A stretch of 64,000 nucleotides of DNA from an uncultured Prevotellaceae bacterium (GTDB lineage: Bacteria; Bacteroidota; Bacteroidia; Bacteroidales; Bacteroidaceae): NCBI GenBank assembly GCA_946415365.1, contig CAMKSE010000012.1, positions 1 through 64,000 of the forward strand, written 5' to 3'. Positions 40,039 through 50,300 of the stretch are shown here, one piece after another. The translations under genes and the position numbers were made by a program. Under the pieces are notes generated by a model that was given only the letters and a program-made list of their open reading frames with translations, was not told the DNA's origin and made no database searches. Position 1 is the first letter of the stretch, and the number at the start of each line of letters is the position of its first letter.

Positions 40039-41589
40039 TCAATAGCCTTTGTTCTGCTCCAGATTGTGGTTGAGGGCAATCTCGGCGGCGGGGATGGGGA
40101 AAAGACAGGTGTGACCGTCGCTCTCATCGACCTTGGCGTAGAAGTTGTCACCTTGGAAGAGGCTCTCGTACTGATTGAAGCGGATGAGGTCCTGACGGCG
40201 CCAGCCTTCCCAGCAGAGTTCCAGCAGGCGTTCGTCGAGCAGGTTCTGAAGGGTGATGGGCCGAGAGGGCATGTCTGCCCGCCGGCGTACGACGTCGAAG
40301 TCGTCTTGTCCGCCCTTCCCACTGCGGAACTTAGCCTCGGCACGCATCAGCAGTACGTCGGCATAGCGGAAGAGCACAATGTCGTTCTCGACGAGCTGTC
40401 CGGATTTCAAGGCGTTCTTGTCAATCTCATACTTTCTCATGCGGGCTCCGGCTGTCTCCACATAGGGACTGCCGCTGATATCCATCTCCACGGCCAAGGG
40501 ATAGTAGACGAGTGGTGCCCCAGTGCGGTCGGTAGCAAGACCATAGTGCCGATCCTCAACAATGTCGGTCCAGTAGTTCAGGTCCAAACGTTTGTCCTTG
40601 TTCTCAGTGCCATAGCCAAAGATCTCCATGACGCGCGGTGTAGCGCACGAGCCGTTCTCGCTCCCATAGCCGTAGATGGCGGCATGGCGGTAGTGAAGGG
40701 AACGGATGACGTTCTGCTGCAGGTTCCGATAGAGTTCGCGATTCATGGGGATGACCCAGATGTTCTCCATAGAGGTCTCGTTGTGGACGGAGAAGTTCGT
40801 AGCGTAATCGTCCTCGAGCCGGTAGCCAAAAGACTCAATACGGTCACAGAACTCGATACAGTCATCCCAGCGAGGACTGCCGGTATAGACTTCTGCATTC
40901 AGCATCAGTTTCGCCAGTACAAAGAAGGCGACTGGCAGCGTTACCCGTCCGTAGTAGTCGCCATGGTGGGCGCTTCTTCCTGCGTGAAGATGGACGCAGG
41001 CGCTACGCAGTTCGCTCTCTACAAAGTTGAACACATCCTTGCGCTCCGACTGTTTAACGTCGTTCTTCGAGGTCTGGGTGCTGGTGAGGATGGGTACGCG
41101 CCCGAAGAGGTCGAGCAGATACCAATAGCAGATGGCGCGGAGCGCCTGGACCTCGGCAGTGTAAATGACCTGTACCTTGGGGTCGAGCATGTCCTGATGG
41201 GCCTCAAGTTGTTCGATAGAGCGGTTGCAGAGGGTGATGACTTTATAGAGATAGAGCCAGGAATTATTGAGCAGGGGATGACCTGCGTTCCAGGAGTGGC
41301 GGTAGAGGTCCTGCCAGATGCCACCGTCGTACCAGTCGATGCCGCGTGTAGGCAAGATGGCCTCGTCGGAGCCGAAGGTCTGCAGGTCGTAGATGCCGCG
41401 GCAGGTGCCCTGCAATCCCTGACCATCCTCACTGCCACCAATATAGTTATATAGGGTGGCAACGGTATTCTGGAAGAGGATATCAGGCGAGGCGTAGGCT
41501 TCCTCTTCGGATATCTGGTTGCGCGGGGTCTCTTCGAGACTGCACGCTACGAGCATGGCACAAAAGGAGAGATATAGTATCTGTTTCAT
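40039..41589 (-). CDS. SusD/RagB-family nutrient-binding lipoprotein
   Basis: 516 residues. Lipobox MLVACSLEE (Cys about 16). The SusD pattern is clear: ISEEEAYASPDILFQNTVATLYNYIG near the N-terminus, TPR-like helices (KVITLCNRSIEQLEAHQ; EVQALRAICYWYLLDLFGRVP) and a C-terminal ERLLELCWEGWRRQDLIRFNQYE. It caps the SusC transporter at the cell surface. It lies 4 bp after susC. Confidence 0.93.
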   Translation of the reverse strand: MKQILYLSFCAMLVACSLEETPRNQISEEEAYASPDILFQNTVATLYNYIGGSEDGQGLQGTCRGIYDLQTFGSDEAILPTRGIDWYDGGIWQDLYRHSWNAGHPLLNNSWLYLYKVITLCNRSIEQLEAHQDMLDPKVQVIYTAEVQALRAICYWYLLDLFGRVPILTSTQTSKNDVKQSERKDVFNFVESELRSACVHLHAGRSAHHGDYYGRVTLPVAFFVLAKLMLNAEVYTGSPRWDDCIEFCDRIESFGYRLEDDYATNFSVHNETSMENIWVIPMNRELYRNLQQNVIRSLHYRHAAIYGYGSENGSCATPRVMEIFGYGTENKDKRLDLNYWTDIVEDRHYGLATDRTGAPLVYYPLAVEMDISGSPYVETAGARMRKYEIDKNALKSGQLVENDIVLFRYADVLLMRAEAKFRSGKGGQDDFDVVRRRADMPSRPITLQNLLDERLLELCWEGWRRQDLIRFNQYESLFQGDNFYAKVDESDGHTCLFPIPAAEIALNHNLEQNKGY

Positions 41590-41593
41590 ATTC

Positions 41594-44257
41594 CTAGAAT
41601 TTGATGCTCATTCCGATGGTATAACTGCGATAGACGGGCATGACGTTCTTGTCGTCGATACCCAGCATGCCGTTGATGACGCTCGAGTTGATCATCGGCG
41701 TCAGGCCGCTATAGCCGGTGATGGTGGCCAGGTTGTTGACAGAGGCGGAGATCCTGAAGCTCTGCAAGTATTTAGAGCAAATAGGCACCGTCCAGCCGAT
41801 GGTCAGGTAGTCGATGTTCACGTAGTCGCCGTTCTCCAGCCAGTAGTCGCTGATGGTCTGGTCCTGGATATTCTGTTCGGGCGCTCCCTGTATCACATTG
41901 TAGTTGGGCAGCGAGAGCATGTTCATATAGGTGAGTGCCGTACCATTGTAGATCTTATGGCCGAAGGCACCGTTCATCTGCATGGTCACGTCAAAGTCGC
42001 GATAGCGCAGGGCGATGTTCGAACCCATCATGGCCTTGGGGGTAGCCTGTCCGCAGATGTAACGCTCGTCGGTGACATCGTAGTACTTCGAGCCGTCGGT
42101 GTCGGTGGCCAGCCCTTTGCAGTGGGGCAGATAGAACACACCCAGCGGTTCGCCCACCACCTGGAAGACCACATCGCTGGAACCGTGGAAGCCGGCTCCG
42201 TAGAGCGACGAGATGGCACTCATGTCGGGAGCCGTCAGATACTGGCCGTTGTAGTAGCCGTTGAGGGATAGCAGGCGGTTGTGCTCGAACGTCCAGTTCA
42301 TGTTGATAGTCAGGTCGACATCCTTCGTTCGCAACGGGGTGATGCCGAATCCGATCTCCACTCCGCTGTTCTTCATGGAGCCGAGGTTGGCCAGCAGCTT
42401 GTCGTAGGTGAATGGCGGCACGGGCACGTCGTAGACATACAGCATGTCGGTGGTCTTCGAGTTATAGTAGTCGACTGACAGCATGATGCGACGGTCCCAG
42501 AGCAACAGGTCGAGTCCGACGTTGAAGGCCGTCTTCACTTCCCATTTCAGGTCGGGGTTGGCATTGCGCACGATGCCGAGGGTGATGACGGATGCGCCGT
42601 TCATGGGGACGATACCGTTAGGCTGCAGCAACTGCATGGAGTTATAGGAGCCGATGCCGCCCTGACTGCCGGAGAGGCCGAAGCCGACACGCAATTTGCC
42701 GACGCTGATGAAGCTAGCGTCCTTCATCCACTTCTCCTTGTTGAAGACCCAGGCTCCGCTGACGGAAGGGAAGAAGCCCCAACGGTGGTTCTCTCCGAAC
42801 TTCGAGGAAGCGTCGGCACGGGCGTTCGCTGTCAGCGTATAGCGGTCGAGCAGGGAATACTGGGCGCGGAACAGGAACGACTCCATCTTCGCATCGGTAT
42901 AATAGGAGTCGGTGCCTTCCCACGGCGTGGCTGCTCCCGCCGACAACTTGTCGTAGCCGAAGGCATCTGTAGAGAAATTAATAGAGGCAGCATAGAATCC
43001 TGTGCTTTTCTCATTTTGCGCCTCCGCCAGCGCCATCAGGTTCAGCTTGGCATTTTTTCCCTTGATGGTATAGTCTATCGAGATGTTTCCCAAGCCTTCC
43101 TCGCTCTTGTCATTATCACGGTAAGCCTCTCCGTGGTTCCACACATAGGTGGGATAATAGTGGGCGTTATTCACCGTGCTATAGCTGTAGGAGCCGAAGG
43201 CCTTCATCCGGAGATTCTCCATCAGCTGGACCGTCGCACTCATGTGGATGTTGAAGTGTCCGTTGTCCTCGTCCTGCTTCATCCGCAACAACGAACTGGG
43301 ATTATTGATCCAGATGGCTTCCGTTACCTGGTCGTAGCGGCCGTTGGCATCAGCCTCCTCAGGGAAGGTGGGATTGAAAGCCTGGGCAGAATAGATCAGC
43401 TTCTGCATGAAAGGCAGCTGATTGTTCTTCTGCAGTGAGCCGAAGACGCCAAGGTCAACAGTCAGATGGTTGTCGAAGGCCTTCTGCGATATGTCGAGCT
43501 TGGCGATATAGGTTTGGTAGTTCTTTGTCCGGATCACCGTCCTATGGTCCATCATACCTACAGAGGCACGATAGCTGGCCGTCTCTGAGCCTCCTCCGAA
43601 AGCAATATGATGGTTCTGTACGAAGCCTGTCCTTTCGATGCTCTTACCAAAATCGGTGTCCTCTCCCTTGTCGATATAGGCGAGCCCTAACGACGAGGCC
43701 GCCTGACGAAACGCTGTGGCATTGAGCATCCCTACGCGCTTATACACGCTTTCGAATCCGACAGTGCCGTCGTAGGAGATATGGAACTTCGACTGACGGC
43801 CTTTCTTGGTGGCTACCTCGATGACACCTGCCGCACCTCGAGAACCATATTGTGCGGTCTCCGAGGCGTCTTTCAGAATCGTGAAACTCTCGATATCGGC
43901 AGGATAGATGGTCGAGAGGGTGGCCAGGTCGGAGGTCACACCATCGATGATGACCAGCGGGTCGTTGGCACCTGTCAGCGAGGTTGTTCCCCTGACGCGT
44001 ACGGCACTCACCATCGCCTCCTGATTGCCGCCGGAAGTGACTGTCACACCAGCCGCCTGACCACTCAGCGCATCGAGCGACGAGATGACGAGACCTTTGT
44101 TCATACGTTCTTCCGTCACCTTATCCACAGCACCAGCCAACGTATTCATGCTACCGCTGACGTAGCCCACGTTCACCGTAGCCACAGTGTCTCGCCGTTC
44201 TGTCTGCGCTACCATCGTCATGGGCAGGACAGCCATCAAGAGAAGAGTTGTCTTCAT
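41594..44257 (-). CDS. SusC/RagA-family TonB-dependent transporter, short form
   Basis: 887 residues. Signal peptide, then directly the TonB-box-like DTVATVNVGYVSG and the plug (ISSLDALSGQAAGVTVTSGGNQ; VRVRGTTSLTGANDPLVIIDGV; SFTILKDASETAQYGSRGAAGVIEV). The N-terminal carboxypeptidase-regulatory (DUF4480-like) domain normal in SusC proteins is absent. Barrel to a terminal aromatic strand (YRSYTIGMSIKF, ends in Phe). Imports the product captured by SusD. Confidence 0.92.
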   Translation of the reverse strand: MKTTLLLMAVLPMTMVAQTERRDTVATVNVGYVSGSMNTLAGAVDKVTEERMNKGLVISSLDALSGQAAGVTVTSGGNQEAMVSAVRVRGTTSLTGANDPLVIIDGVTSDLATLSTIYPADIESFTILKDASETAQYGSRGAAGVIEVATKKGRQSKFHISYDGTVGFESVYKRVGMLNATAFRQAASSLGLAYIDKGEDTDFGKSIERTGFVQNHHIAFGGGSETASYRASVGMMDHRTVIRTKNYQTYIAKLDISQKAFDNHLTVDLGVFGSLQKNNQLPFMQKLIYSAQAFNPTFPEEADANGRYDQVTEAIWINNPSSLLRMKQDEDNGHFNIHMSATVQLMENLRMKAFGSYSYSTVNNAHYYPTYVWNHGEAYRDNDKSEEGLGNISIDYTIKGKNAKLNLMALAEAQNEKSTGFYAASINFSTDAFGYDKLSAGAATPWEGTDSYYTDAKMESFLFRAQYSLLDRYTLTANARADASSKFGENHRWGFFPSVSGAWVFNKEKWMKDASFISVGKLRVGFGLSGSQGGIGSYNSMQLLQPNGIVPMNGASVITLGIVRNANPDLKWEVKTAFNVGLDLLLWDRRIMLSVDYYNSKTTDMLYVYDVPVPPFTYDKLLANLGSMKNSGVEIGFGITPLRTKDVDLTINMNWTFEHNRLLSLNGYYNGQYLTAPDMSAISSLYGAGFHGSSDVVFQVVGEPLGVFYLPHCKGLATDTDGSKYYDVTDERYICGQATPKAMMGSNIALRYRDFDVTMQMNGAFGHKIYNGTALTYMNMLSLPNYNVIQGAPEQNIQDQTISDYWLENGDYVNIDYLTIGWTVPICSKYLQSFRISASVNNLATITGYSGLTPMINSSVINGMLGIDDKNVMPVYRSYTIGMSIKF

Positions 44258-44260
44258 GCG

Positions 44261-46639
44261 TTATCTTTCACCGTGATTGTTGCGGAACTCGTCAAGCTGA
44301 CGGAAACAATGACGGTCGATGATCTGCTGGAGTTCACGGTCGGGATTGTTGCGAATCAGGCAGTCGTAGTCGAAGACCATCAACTCACCGTTTTCCGGGG
44401 TATAGGGTTTCCAGGCGGGAAGACCTTTGATATTCGGATTGCCGTTGTGGGCGAACTGCGCCCAGACACTGCTCATCAGATCGGCCAGCTTCAGGTCGGC
44501 AGCCGTTGGCGAAGGCAGTTCGTTGGGAGAGTGATGGAGGGTGTTGAAACAGAACTTCAGTTCGTGCCCGTGTACGGAACCCTTGTTGACGGGCGAACGC
44601 CAGGTGAACATATACATGTAGAACTTATTCTTCATGGCATCGGCAGTGATCAGCGTCTTCGGACGGAAGAGCCAGTCGATGCTCAGCAGATCCTGTGGCA
44701 TGTAGTTCGGGTGAGCCTTGGCGAAGGACTTGACATAGGCATCGGTCTCGTCACCGAAGGTCTTCTGGAGCTGCTGAACAGCCTCTGTCTGAGTCATGGG
44801 TTGGTCGTACTGCAAACGCTGCAGCTCGTTGAAGGTGGTGCCAATCATCACAGGGATGTCTGACGAGAACACAGGGAACGTGGGCTGGAAGGGTTGCTGT
44901 AGCAGCGTCTCCCCATCGGGTGTAGGTCCGAAGCCCCACATCATCGGCGTGCCGGGCTTGCGGGTGCCGATGCTGGCGGCCATAGCCCGCTGGCCTGCGT
45001 CATAGAGCTGCTGGTAGGGAATGTCCTTGATACGGTCGACATCTTGCTCGCTGATGCCAAGTTCCTTCAGCACGGCCTTACCGAGGGCCTGTGTCATAGT
45101 ATGGTTGTTCACATTGAGGATGGTACCACTCATGATGATGGCCTTGTGGAAGAGTCCGCGGGCCTTGGGCATGCACATCAGGGTGCCCACCTTGCCGCCA
45201 CCGCCGGATTCCCCAAAGATAGTGACATTCGTGGGGTCGCCGCCGAAGAGTGCAATGTTGTCACGCACCCATTCGAGGGCCTGCACCACATCGAGCATAC
45301 CGACATTACCAGACTCCTTGTATTTCGGTGAGACAGCCGAGAGATCGAGGAAGCCGAGGATGTTCAGACGATGGTTGACACTGACCACCACCACATCCTT
45401 ATGGGCCAGACACATACCAGGATTCCAGGCAGACGTGCCCGAGTCGAAGCCACCACCGTGGAGCCAGACCATCACAGGCTTCTTCGCCTTCATATCGGTG
45501 GTCCAGACATTAAGCACACAGCAGTTCTTCTCCGACATCTCGTCTTCGCTGAGCTGGCGACCCCAGGTCTGTTGCATGGCCTGAGGCCCCCAATGGTCGC
45601 AGGCCCTGACACCCTGCCACTTCTCTACGGGCAACGGAGGCATACAGCGCTCTACCTTGGCGTAGGGGATGCCAAGATAGGCCAGAGATCCCTCCTGAAC
45701 GATACCACTCACCTGACCTGACGTCGTGCTGACTACCGGCGCCAGGTCGGGCTTAGGGCCCACAATGTCCCTCACCTGCTTTGCCAGTGCCTCCGAGGGT
45801 ACTGCCTCTCCATCAAACGGCACCAGATACCAGCGCACCGTCCATGAGAGCGACTCCTTCGGCTGCAACAGCTGATAAGCGCCTTGACTCTCGAGTTCGA
45901 TATGGGCCTTGCCACGATTCACATAGACCTGGATCTCAGCCTCATCTGGTGCAGGCTGCTCTGGTGTGAGGTCGTCGAAACGCTTCACCAGTAACAGACC
46001 TCTGGAACAATAGGCCAGCCAACCCTTGCCGTCGGCATTCACCTTACGGTTCTCGTTACGTTCGTCTGTCTGATACCAAGCCAGTCCGTGCTCAGCCTTG
46101 AAGTCCATCAGTCCTGCAGGCCAGATGCCGTCTACCGGAGCGTCGAAGAAGATCAGGCCTCCCTCGTTCTGAACGCGTGTCACCTCCCAGGGAGCCACCT
46201 TGCGAGGCTGGTCACCCTCATTGGTGATGGTGTAGGTGATCACGATGGCACCGTCTTTCTCGTCAGTGGTGAAGACCTTCCCCACCCTGCACTTCAGGCG
46301 CTCAGACACCTCACTAGTCATGCGGAGCGTCTGTCCGTCCTGCTCCACAGTGTAAGGATTCTTGTCGAACTCCTTCACCGGGGGCCAGTTCCATTCCTTC
46401 TGAGGACTGGTCCAGAACGTACTGCCAAATGCCTCGGGCCATCTCAGCTGTGAGATAATCTCGCGGTCGTCATACTTGAATGAGAGGATTTTTCCGCCCT
46501 TGGCGGCGTCGATGGTCATGGTCAGGTTGCCGCATTTCAGGCTGTACTTGCCTTCCTCGGCATCCTGTTGCGTTGCAGCCGAAGCGCTGATGCTTCCGAA
46601 GGCGGCAACAATCAGTAGTGAAAAGAGTAATCGTTTCAT
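44261..46639 (-). CDS. DUF4380-like domain fused to type B carboxylesterase
   Basis: 792 residues with a signal peptide (LLFSLLIVAAFGSISASA). About 25-285 is a beta-sandwich region (YSLKCGNLTMTIDAAKGGKILSFKYDDREI; WPEAFGSTFWTSPQKEWNWPP) that looks like the galactose-mutarotase-like DUF4380 fold. About 300-792 is a carboxylesterase: TTSGQVSGIVQEGSLAYLGIPYA, oxyanion loop VWLHGGGFDSG (about 393), nucleophile GESGGGG (Ser about 475, normally GESAGG), catalytic His in VHGHELKFCF. First gene of the PUL; would de-esterify and perhaps bind substrate. Confidence 0.85.
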   Translation of the reverse strand: MKRLLFSLLIVAAFGSISASAATQQDAEEGKYSLKCGNLTMTIDAAKGGKILSFKYDDREIISQLRWPEAFGSTFWTSPQKEWNWPPVKEFDKNPYTVEQDGQTLRMTSEVSERLKCRVGKVFTTDEKDGAIVITYTITNEGDQPRKVAPWEVTRVQNEGGLIFFDAPVDGIWPAGLMDFKAEHGLAWYQTDERNENRKVNADGKGWLAYCSRGLLLVKRFDDLTPEQPAPDEAEIQVYVNRGKAHIELESQGAYQLLQPKESLSWTVRWYLVPFDGEAVPSEALAKQVRDIVGPKPDLAPVVSTTSGQVSGIVQEGSLAYLGIPYAKVERCMPPLPVEKWQGVRACDHWGPQAMQQTWGRQLSEDEMSEKNCCVLNVWTTDMKAKKPVMVWLHGGGFDSGTSAWNPGMCLAHKDVVVVSVNHRLNILGFLDLSAVSPKYKESGNVGMLDVVQALEWVRDNIALFGGDPTNVTIFGESGGGGKVGTLMCMPKARGLFHKAIIMSGTILNVNNHTMTQALGKAVLKELGISEQDVDRIKDIPYQQLYDAGQRAMAASIGTRKPGTPMMWGFGPTPDGETLLQQPFQPTFPVFSSDIPVMIGTTFNELQRLQYDQPMTQTEAVQQLQKTFGDETDAYVKSFAKAHPNYMPQDLLSIDWLFRPKTLITADAMKNKFYMYMFTWRSPVNKGSVHGHELKFCFNTLHHSPNELPSPTAADLKLADLMSSVWAQFAHNGNPNIKGLPAWKPYTPENGELMVFDYDCLIRNNPDRELQQIIDRHCFRQLDEFRNNHGER

Positions 46640-46731
46640 AAGTTACTATTTAGTTGATATTAAACCTTTTTTATAATACGCAGAGAAACGGGAAATGCCC
46701 AACCGCAGACCTTCTATTTATAGAACATTAA

Positions 46732-46764
46732 CGAAAAAGCGCCCCAGACATAGTCTGAGACGCT
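46732..46764 (-). terminator. Terminator of hsp20
   Basis: On the minus strand, AGCGTCTCAGA/TCTGGGGCGCT is followed by TTTTTCG, 24 bp past the hsp20 stop. Confidence 0.8.
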
Positions 46765-46787
46765 CAATCTACCAATAAATCAAAACC

Positions 46788-47213
46788 TTATGCGATATCA
46801 ATCTGGCGTGATACCTTCACCTTCTCTTCGACGATCTTCGGGAGTTCGACGGTGAGCACACCGTGCTCGACTTTAGCGGAGATGGCATCCTTCTTCACAT
46901 CGTCGGGCAGTATCAGCGTCTGCTCAAACTTCGAGTACGAGAACTCACGGCGCAGATAGCGGGTGGTCTTGTCCTCCTCCTTCTTCTCGTTCTTGCTCTC
47001 CATCTTCACAACCAGGTTACCCTCGTCGTTGATGTGAACATTGAAATCCTCCTTCTTCATGCCCGGTGCGGCCAGTTCTACGGTGTAGGCTTTGTCGCTT
47101 TCTTTCACATTGATGGCGGGTGCTGTTGCATTCACCTTCGGTAAGAACTCCGTGTCAAACAAATCGTTGAACACTGTTGGAATCCAGCTGTTTGATCTCA
47201 TAATTGGCATCAT
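46788..47213 (-). CDS. Small heat-shock protein (Hsp20/alpha-crystallin)
   Basis: 141 residues. N-terminal SNSWIPTVFNDLFDTEFL, alpha-crystallin domain with AYTVELAAPGMKKEDFNVHI and the closing motif EHGVLTVELPK. An ATP-independent holdase. Unusually for this genome the start has a full Shine-Dalgarno (AGGAGG, 8 nt before ATG). Upstream is a sigma-54-type promoter rather than the usual TAnnTTTG. Confidence 0.95.
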   Translation of the reverse strand: MMPIMRSNSWIPTVFNDLFDTEFLPKVNATAPAINVKESDKAYTVELAAPGMKKEDFNVHINDEGNLVVKMESKNEKKEEDKTTRYLRREFSYSKFEQTLILPDDVKKDAISAKVEHGVLTVELPKIVEEKVKVSRQIDIA

Positions 47214-47296
47214 AATCGTTACCTCCTAATTCTATTTTTAAATGGTTATACATGTTGTCTTTTTTAGCGATTGCCTTGCGGCTTTCACTTACCAAT

Positions 47297-47314
47297 ATGC
47301 AATCAGAATGCCAG
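47297..47314 (-). promoter_or_regulatory. Sigma-54-type promoter of hsp20
   Basis: The minus strand reads CTGGCATTCTGATTGCAT: GG and GC elements separated by exactly 10 nt, close to TGGCAC-N5-TTGCA. It is about 84 bp before the hsp20 ATG, and no TAnnTTTG is seen there. Confidence 0.65.
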
Positions 47315-47326
47315 ACCACCTTAGTC

Positions 47327-47352
47327 TGTCATATCGTCAGAAATATATGACA
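47327..47352. promoter_or_regulatory. Inverted repeat upstream of the sigma-54 promoter
   Basis: TGTCATAT (47327-47334) and ATATGACA (47345-47352), centred about 40 bp upstream of the GG element; a candidate activator site. Confidence 0.4.
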
Positions 47353-47369
47353 AAATGTCGGAAACAGGA

Positions 47370-50300
47370 TTATTTACCAAAACTCATCTGTGAGAGGATG
47401 CTGACGGCCTGCGTCACGGTGGGAACATCGGCAATGACAATGGAACGCTTGCCGTTGGCCTCACGGAAGTTGCAGCGACGAGGATTACTACCCACAAAGT
47501 CGAGAATACGGTCGAAAGCCTCACTACGATAGAAAGGACTGTCTGGATTCGACACAAAAAAGAGTGCCAGGCGGTTCTGCTTCAAGACCATCTTCTCGCA
47601 GCCAAGACCTTTTCCCAACCTGCGGAGCGGCACCACCTGCATGAGTTCCTCGCCTACATGTGGGACTGGGCCGAAACGGTCTATCAGACGAGTGCGATAG
47701 GCTTTCAACTGATCGTCAGTCTGCAGACCGTCGAGTTCTCGGTACAAGAGCATGCGCTCTGAGTCGGAGGGCACGTACTGGTCAGGGAAATACATCTCAA
47801 GATCACTTTCGAGAGAACAGTCGGAAACGTAAGACTCTCCACCCAGTCCATCTCTGCGAGAGACAGGAGCAGACTGTCTTTGGGCAGGCCTAAGGGCAGA
47901 CTCCTCATTACGTATCTCCACCACGGCCTGCTGCAGAATCTTCACATAGGTTTCATAGCCCAGGTCGGCAATGAAGCCAGACTGCTCGGCACCAAGCAGA
48001 TTGCCCGCCCCACGTATGTCGAGATCCTGCATGGCGATATGAATGCCGGAGCCAAGGTCGCTGAAGTTCTCAAGGGCCTCAAGACGGCGACGGCTCTCAA
48101 CGGGAAGCGCCGCCAAGGGAGGAGCCAGCAGATAACAGAACGCCTTACGATTGCCACGTCCCACGCGACCACGCATCTGGTGAAGATCGGACAGTCCGAA
48201 ACGATGGGCACCGTTGATGATGATGGTGTTGGCGTTGGGGATGTCGATGCCGTTCTCGATGATAGTAGTGGAAAGCAGTACGTCGTAGTCATAATTGATG
48301 AAGTCGAAGATCACTTGTTCCAGTTCCTCTGGTTTCATCTGTCCGTGTCCTACGGCAATACGGGCATCGGGCACGTACTTGTGTATGATTTCCTTGATGT
48401 CTTGAAGGTCGTTGATACGAGGATTGACAAAGAACACCTGTCCGTTGCGCGACATCTCGAAATTCACGGCATCGGCAATGATTTCGGCTCCGAAGGTATG
48501 GATTTCCGTTTGGATGGGATATCGGTTAGGCGGTGGCGTCTGTATGATACTCAGGTCCCGGGCTCCAACGAGAGAGAACTGAAGCGTACGGGGAATGGGC
48601 GTTGCCGACATCGTCAAAGTATCGACATTGGTTTTCATCTGGCGCAGTTTCTCCTTGGTGCTGACGCCGAACTTCTGTTCTTCGTCGATGATGAGCAGCC
48701 CCAAATCCTTGAACAACACATTCTTGCCGATGAGTTTGTGCGTACCTATGATTATATCTATCTTGCCGTCGGCCAGGTCTTTCAGTATGGCTGCAGTCTG
48801 TTTGGCAGAACGGGCACGCGAAAGGTATTCCACTCGCACAGGTAAATCCTTAAGGCGGGAGGAGAAAGTCTGATAATGCTGATAGGCCAACACCGTGGTA
48901 GGCACAAGCACCGCCACCTGCTTCGAGTCGCAGGCCGCCTTGAAGGCTGCTCGGACGGCCACTTCAGTTTTGCCGAAGCCCACGTCACCACATACGAGAC
49001 GATCCATCGGACGAGCCTGTTCCATGTCGGCTTTCACGTCGTTGGTGGCCTTCAACTGGTCTGGAGTGTCCTCATAGAGGAACGAAGCCTCCAGCTCATG
49101 TTGCATGAAAGAGTCGGCCGAGAAGGCAAAGCCCTTCTGCCTGCGACGTGCAGCATAGAGTTTGATAAGGTCACGGGCAATATCCTTGAGCTTCGTCTTT
49201 GTGCGCTCCTTCATGCGTTCCCACTGACCTGTACCGAGATGTGAGAGCCGAGGCGCCTCGCCGCTTTCCTGAGCCTTGTACTTGGAGACCTTGTACAGAG
49301 AATGGATGGAGACGTAGATGGCTCCTCCACCCTCGTACTGTATCTTGATCATCTCCTGATAGCTGTCACCCTGCGGCATACGCACAAGACCTGCAAAACG
49401 GCCGATACCGTAGTCGATATGCACCACGTAATCGCCAGGTTCAAACTGTTGGATTTCCTTCAGCGTCAGGGCCACCTTACCAGAGCGGGCCTTGTCGGAG
49501 CGGAGGTTGTACTTATGGAAGCGGTCGAAAATCTGATGGTCGGTAAAGACGCATATCATCAAGTCATCGTCGACAAATCCCTCGTGGAGCGTCTTTTCCA
49601 CAGGCGTGAACACCGTCTCAGATAAAATCTCCTTCAGTCGTTCGTTCTGCTTCTGACTGTCGGCACAGATAAAAATCTGATATCCTTTCTGCAGGAAACT
49701 CTCAAACGACTCCTTAAGCAGGTCGAAATTCTTGTGGAATTGCGGTTGGATAGAGATATTAAACTGAAACGTAACGAGTGACGACTGGAAACTGGATGGT
49801 CGATGGCCGATCTCAATACGGCGGATCCTTACAGCATCACTCATAAACTGCGCACCAGTGACAAGCATCGTCTCACGGCGCAACCGCTTCTCCATCTCAG
49901 CACGCTCCATCTCCGTGGCCCCTTCCATCTGCTCTACCAAAGCCTGAGAAGAGAAGCCCTCCTGATAGGTCCGGTCGATAGCATCGCGGACATAAAGGAA
50001 GTTCTTTGTCACTAGCAGCACGTCATCAGGTACGAACGACAGGAACGGTACCATTTCGTCTGCGCCCATCGCCAACTCTGGCACAATCTCCACCCGCTGC
50101 TGACTCTCCCGCGAGAGCTGATTCTCCACCTCAAACGTACGAATGGAGTCGATGTCGTCACCAAAGAAGTCGATACGATAGGGGTATTCACAACTGAATG
50201 AATACACGTCAAGGATTGAACCACGCAAGGCAAACTGTCCTGGTTCGTAGACATAGTCCACCTCACGGAAGCCAAACTCATGGAGTGTTTTCTCTATCTC

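Noticed and set aside
40066..41454. A 462-codon open frame on the plus strand across the susD gene
   Set aside because: Antisense shadow: the susD frame carries a clear SusD family sequence, and this frame has no recognisable domain or promoter.
43781..44863. A 360-codon open frame opposite susC and the carboxylesterase
   Set aside because: Crosses the junction of two clear genes on the other strand; shadow frame.
47880..48845. A 321-codon open frame opposite mfd
   Set aside because: Lies over conserved helicase motifs of mfd and shows no family resemblance.
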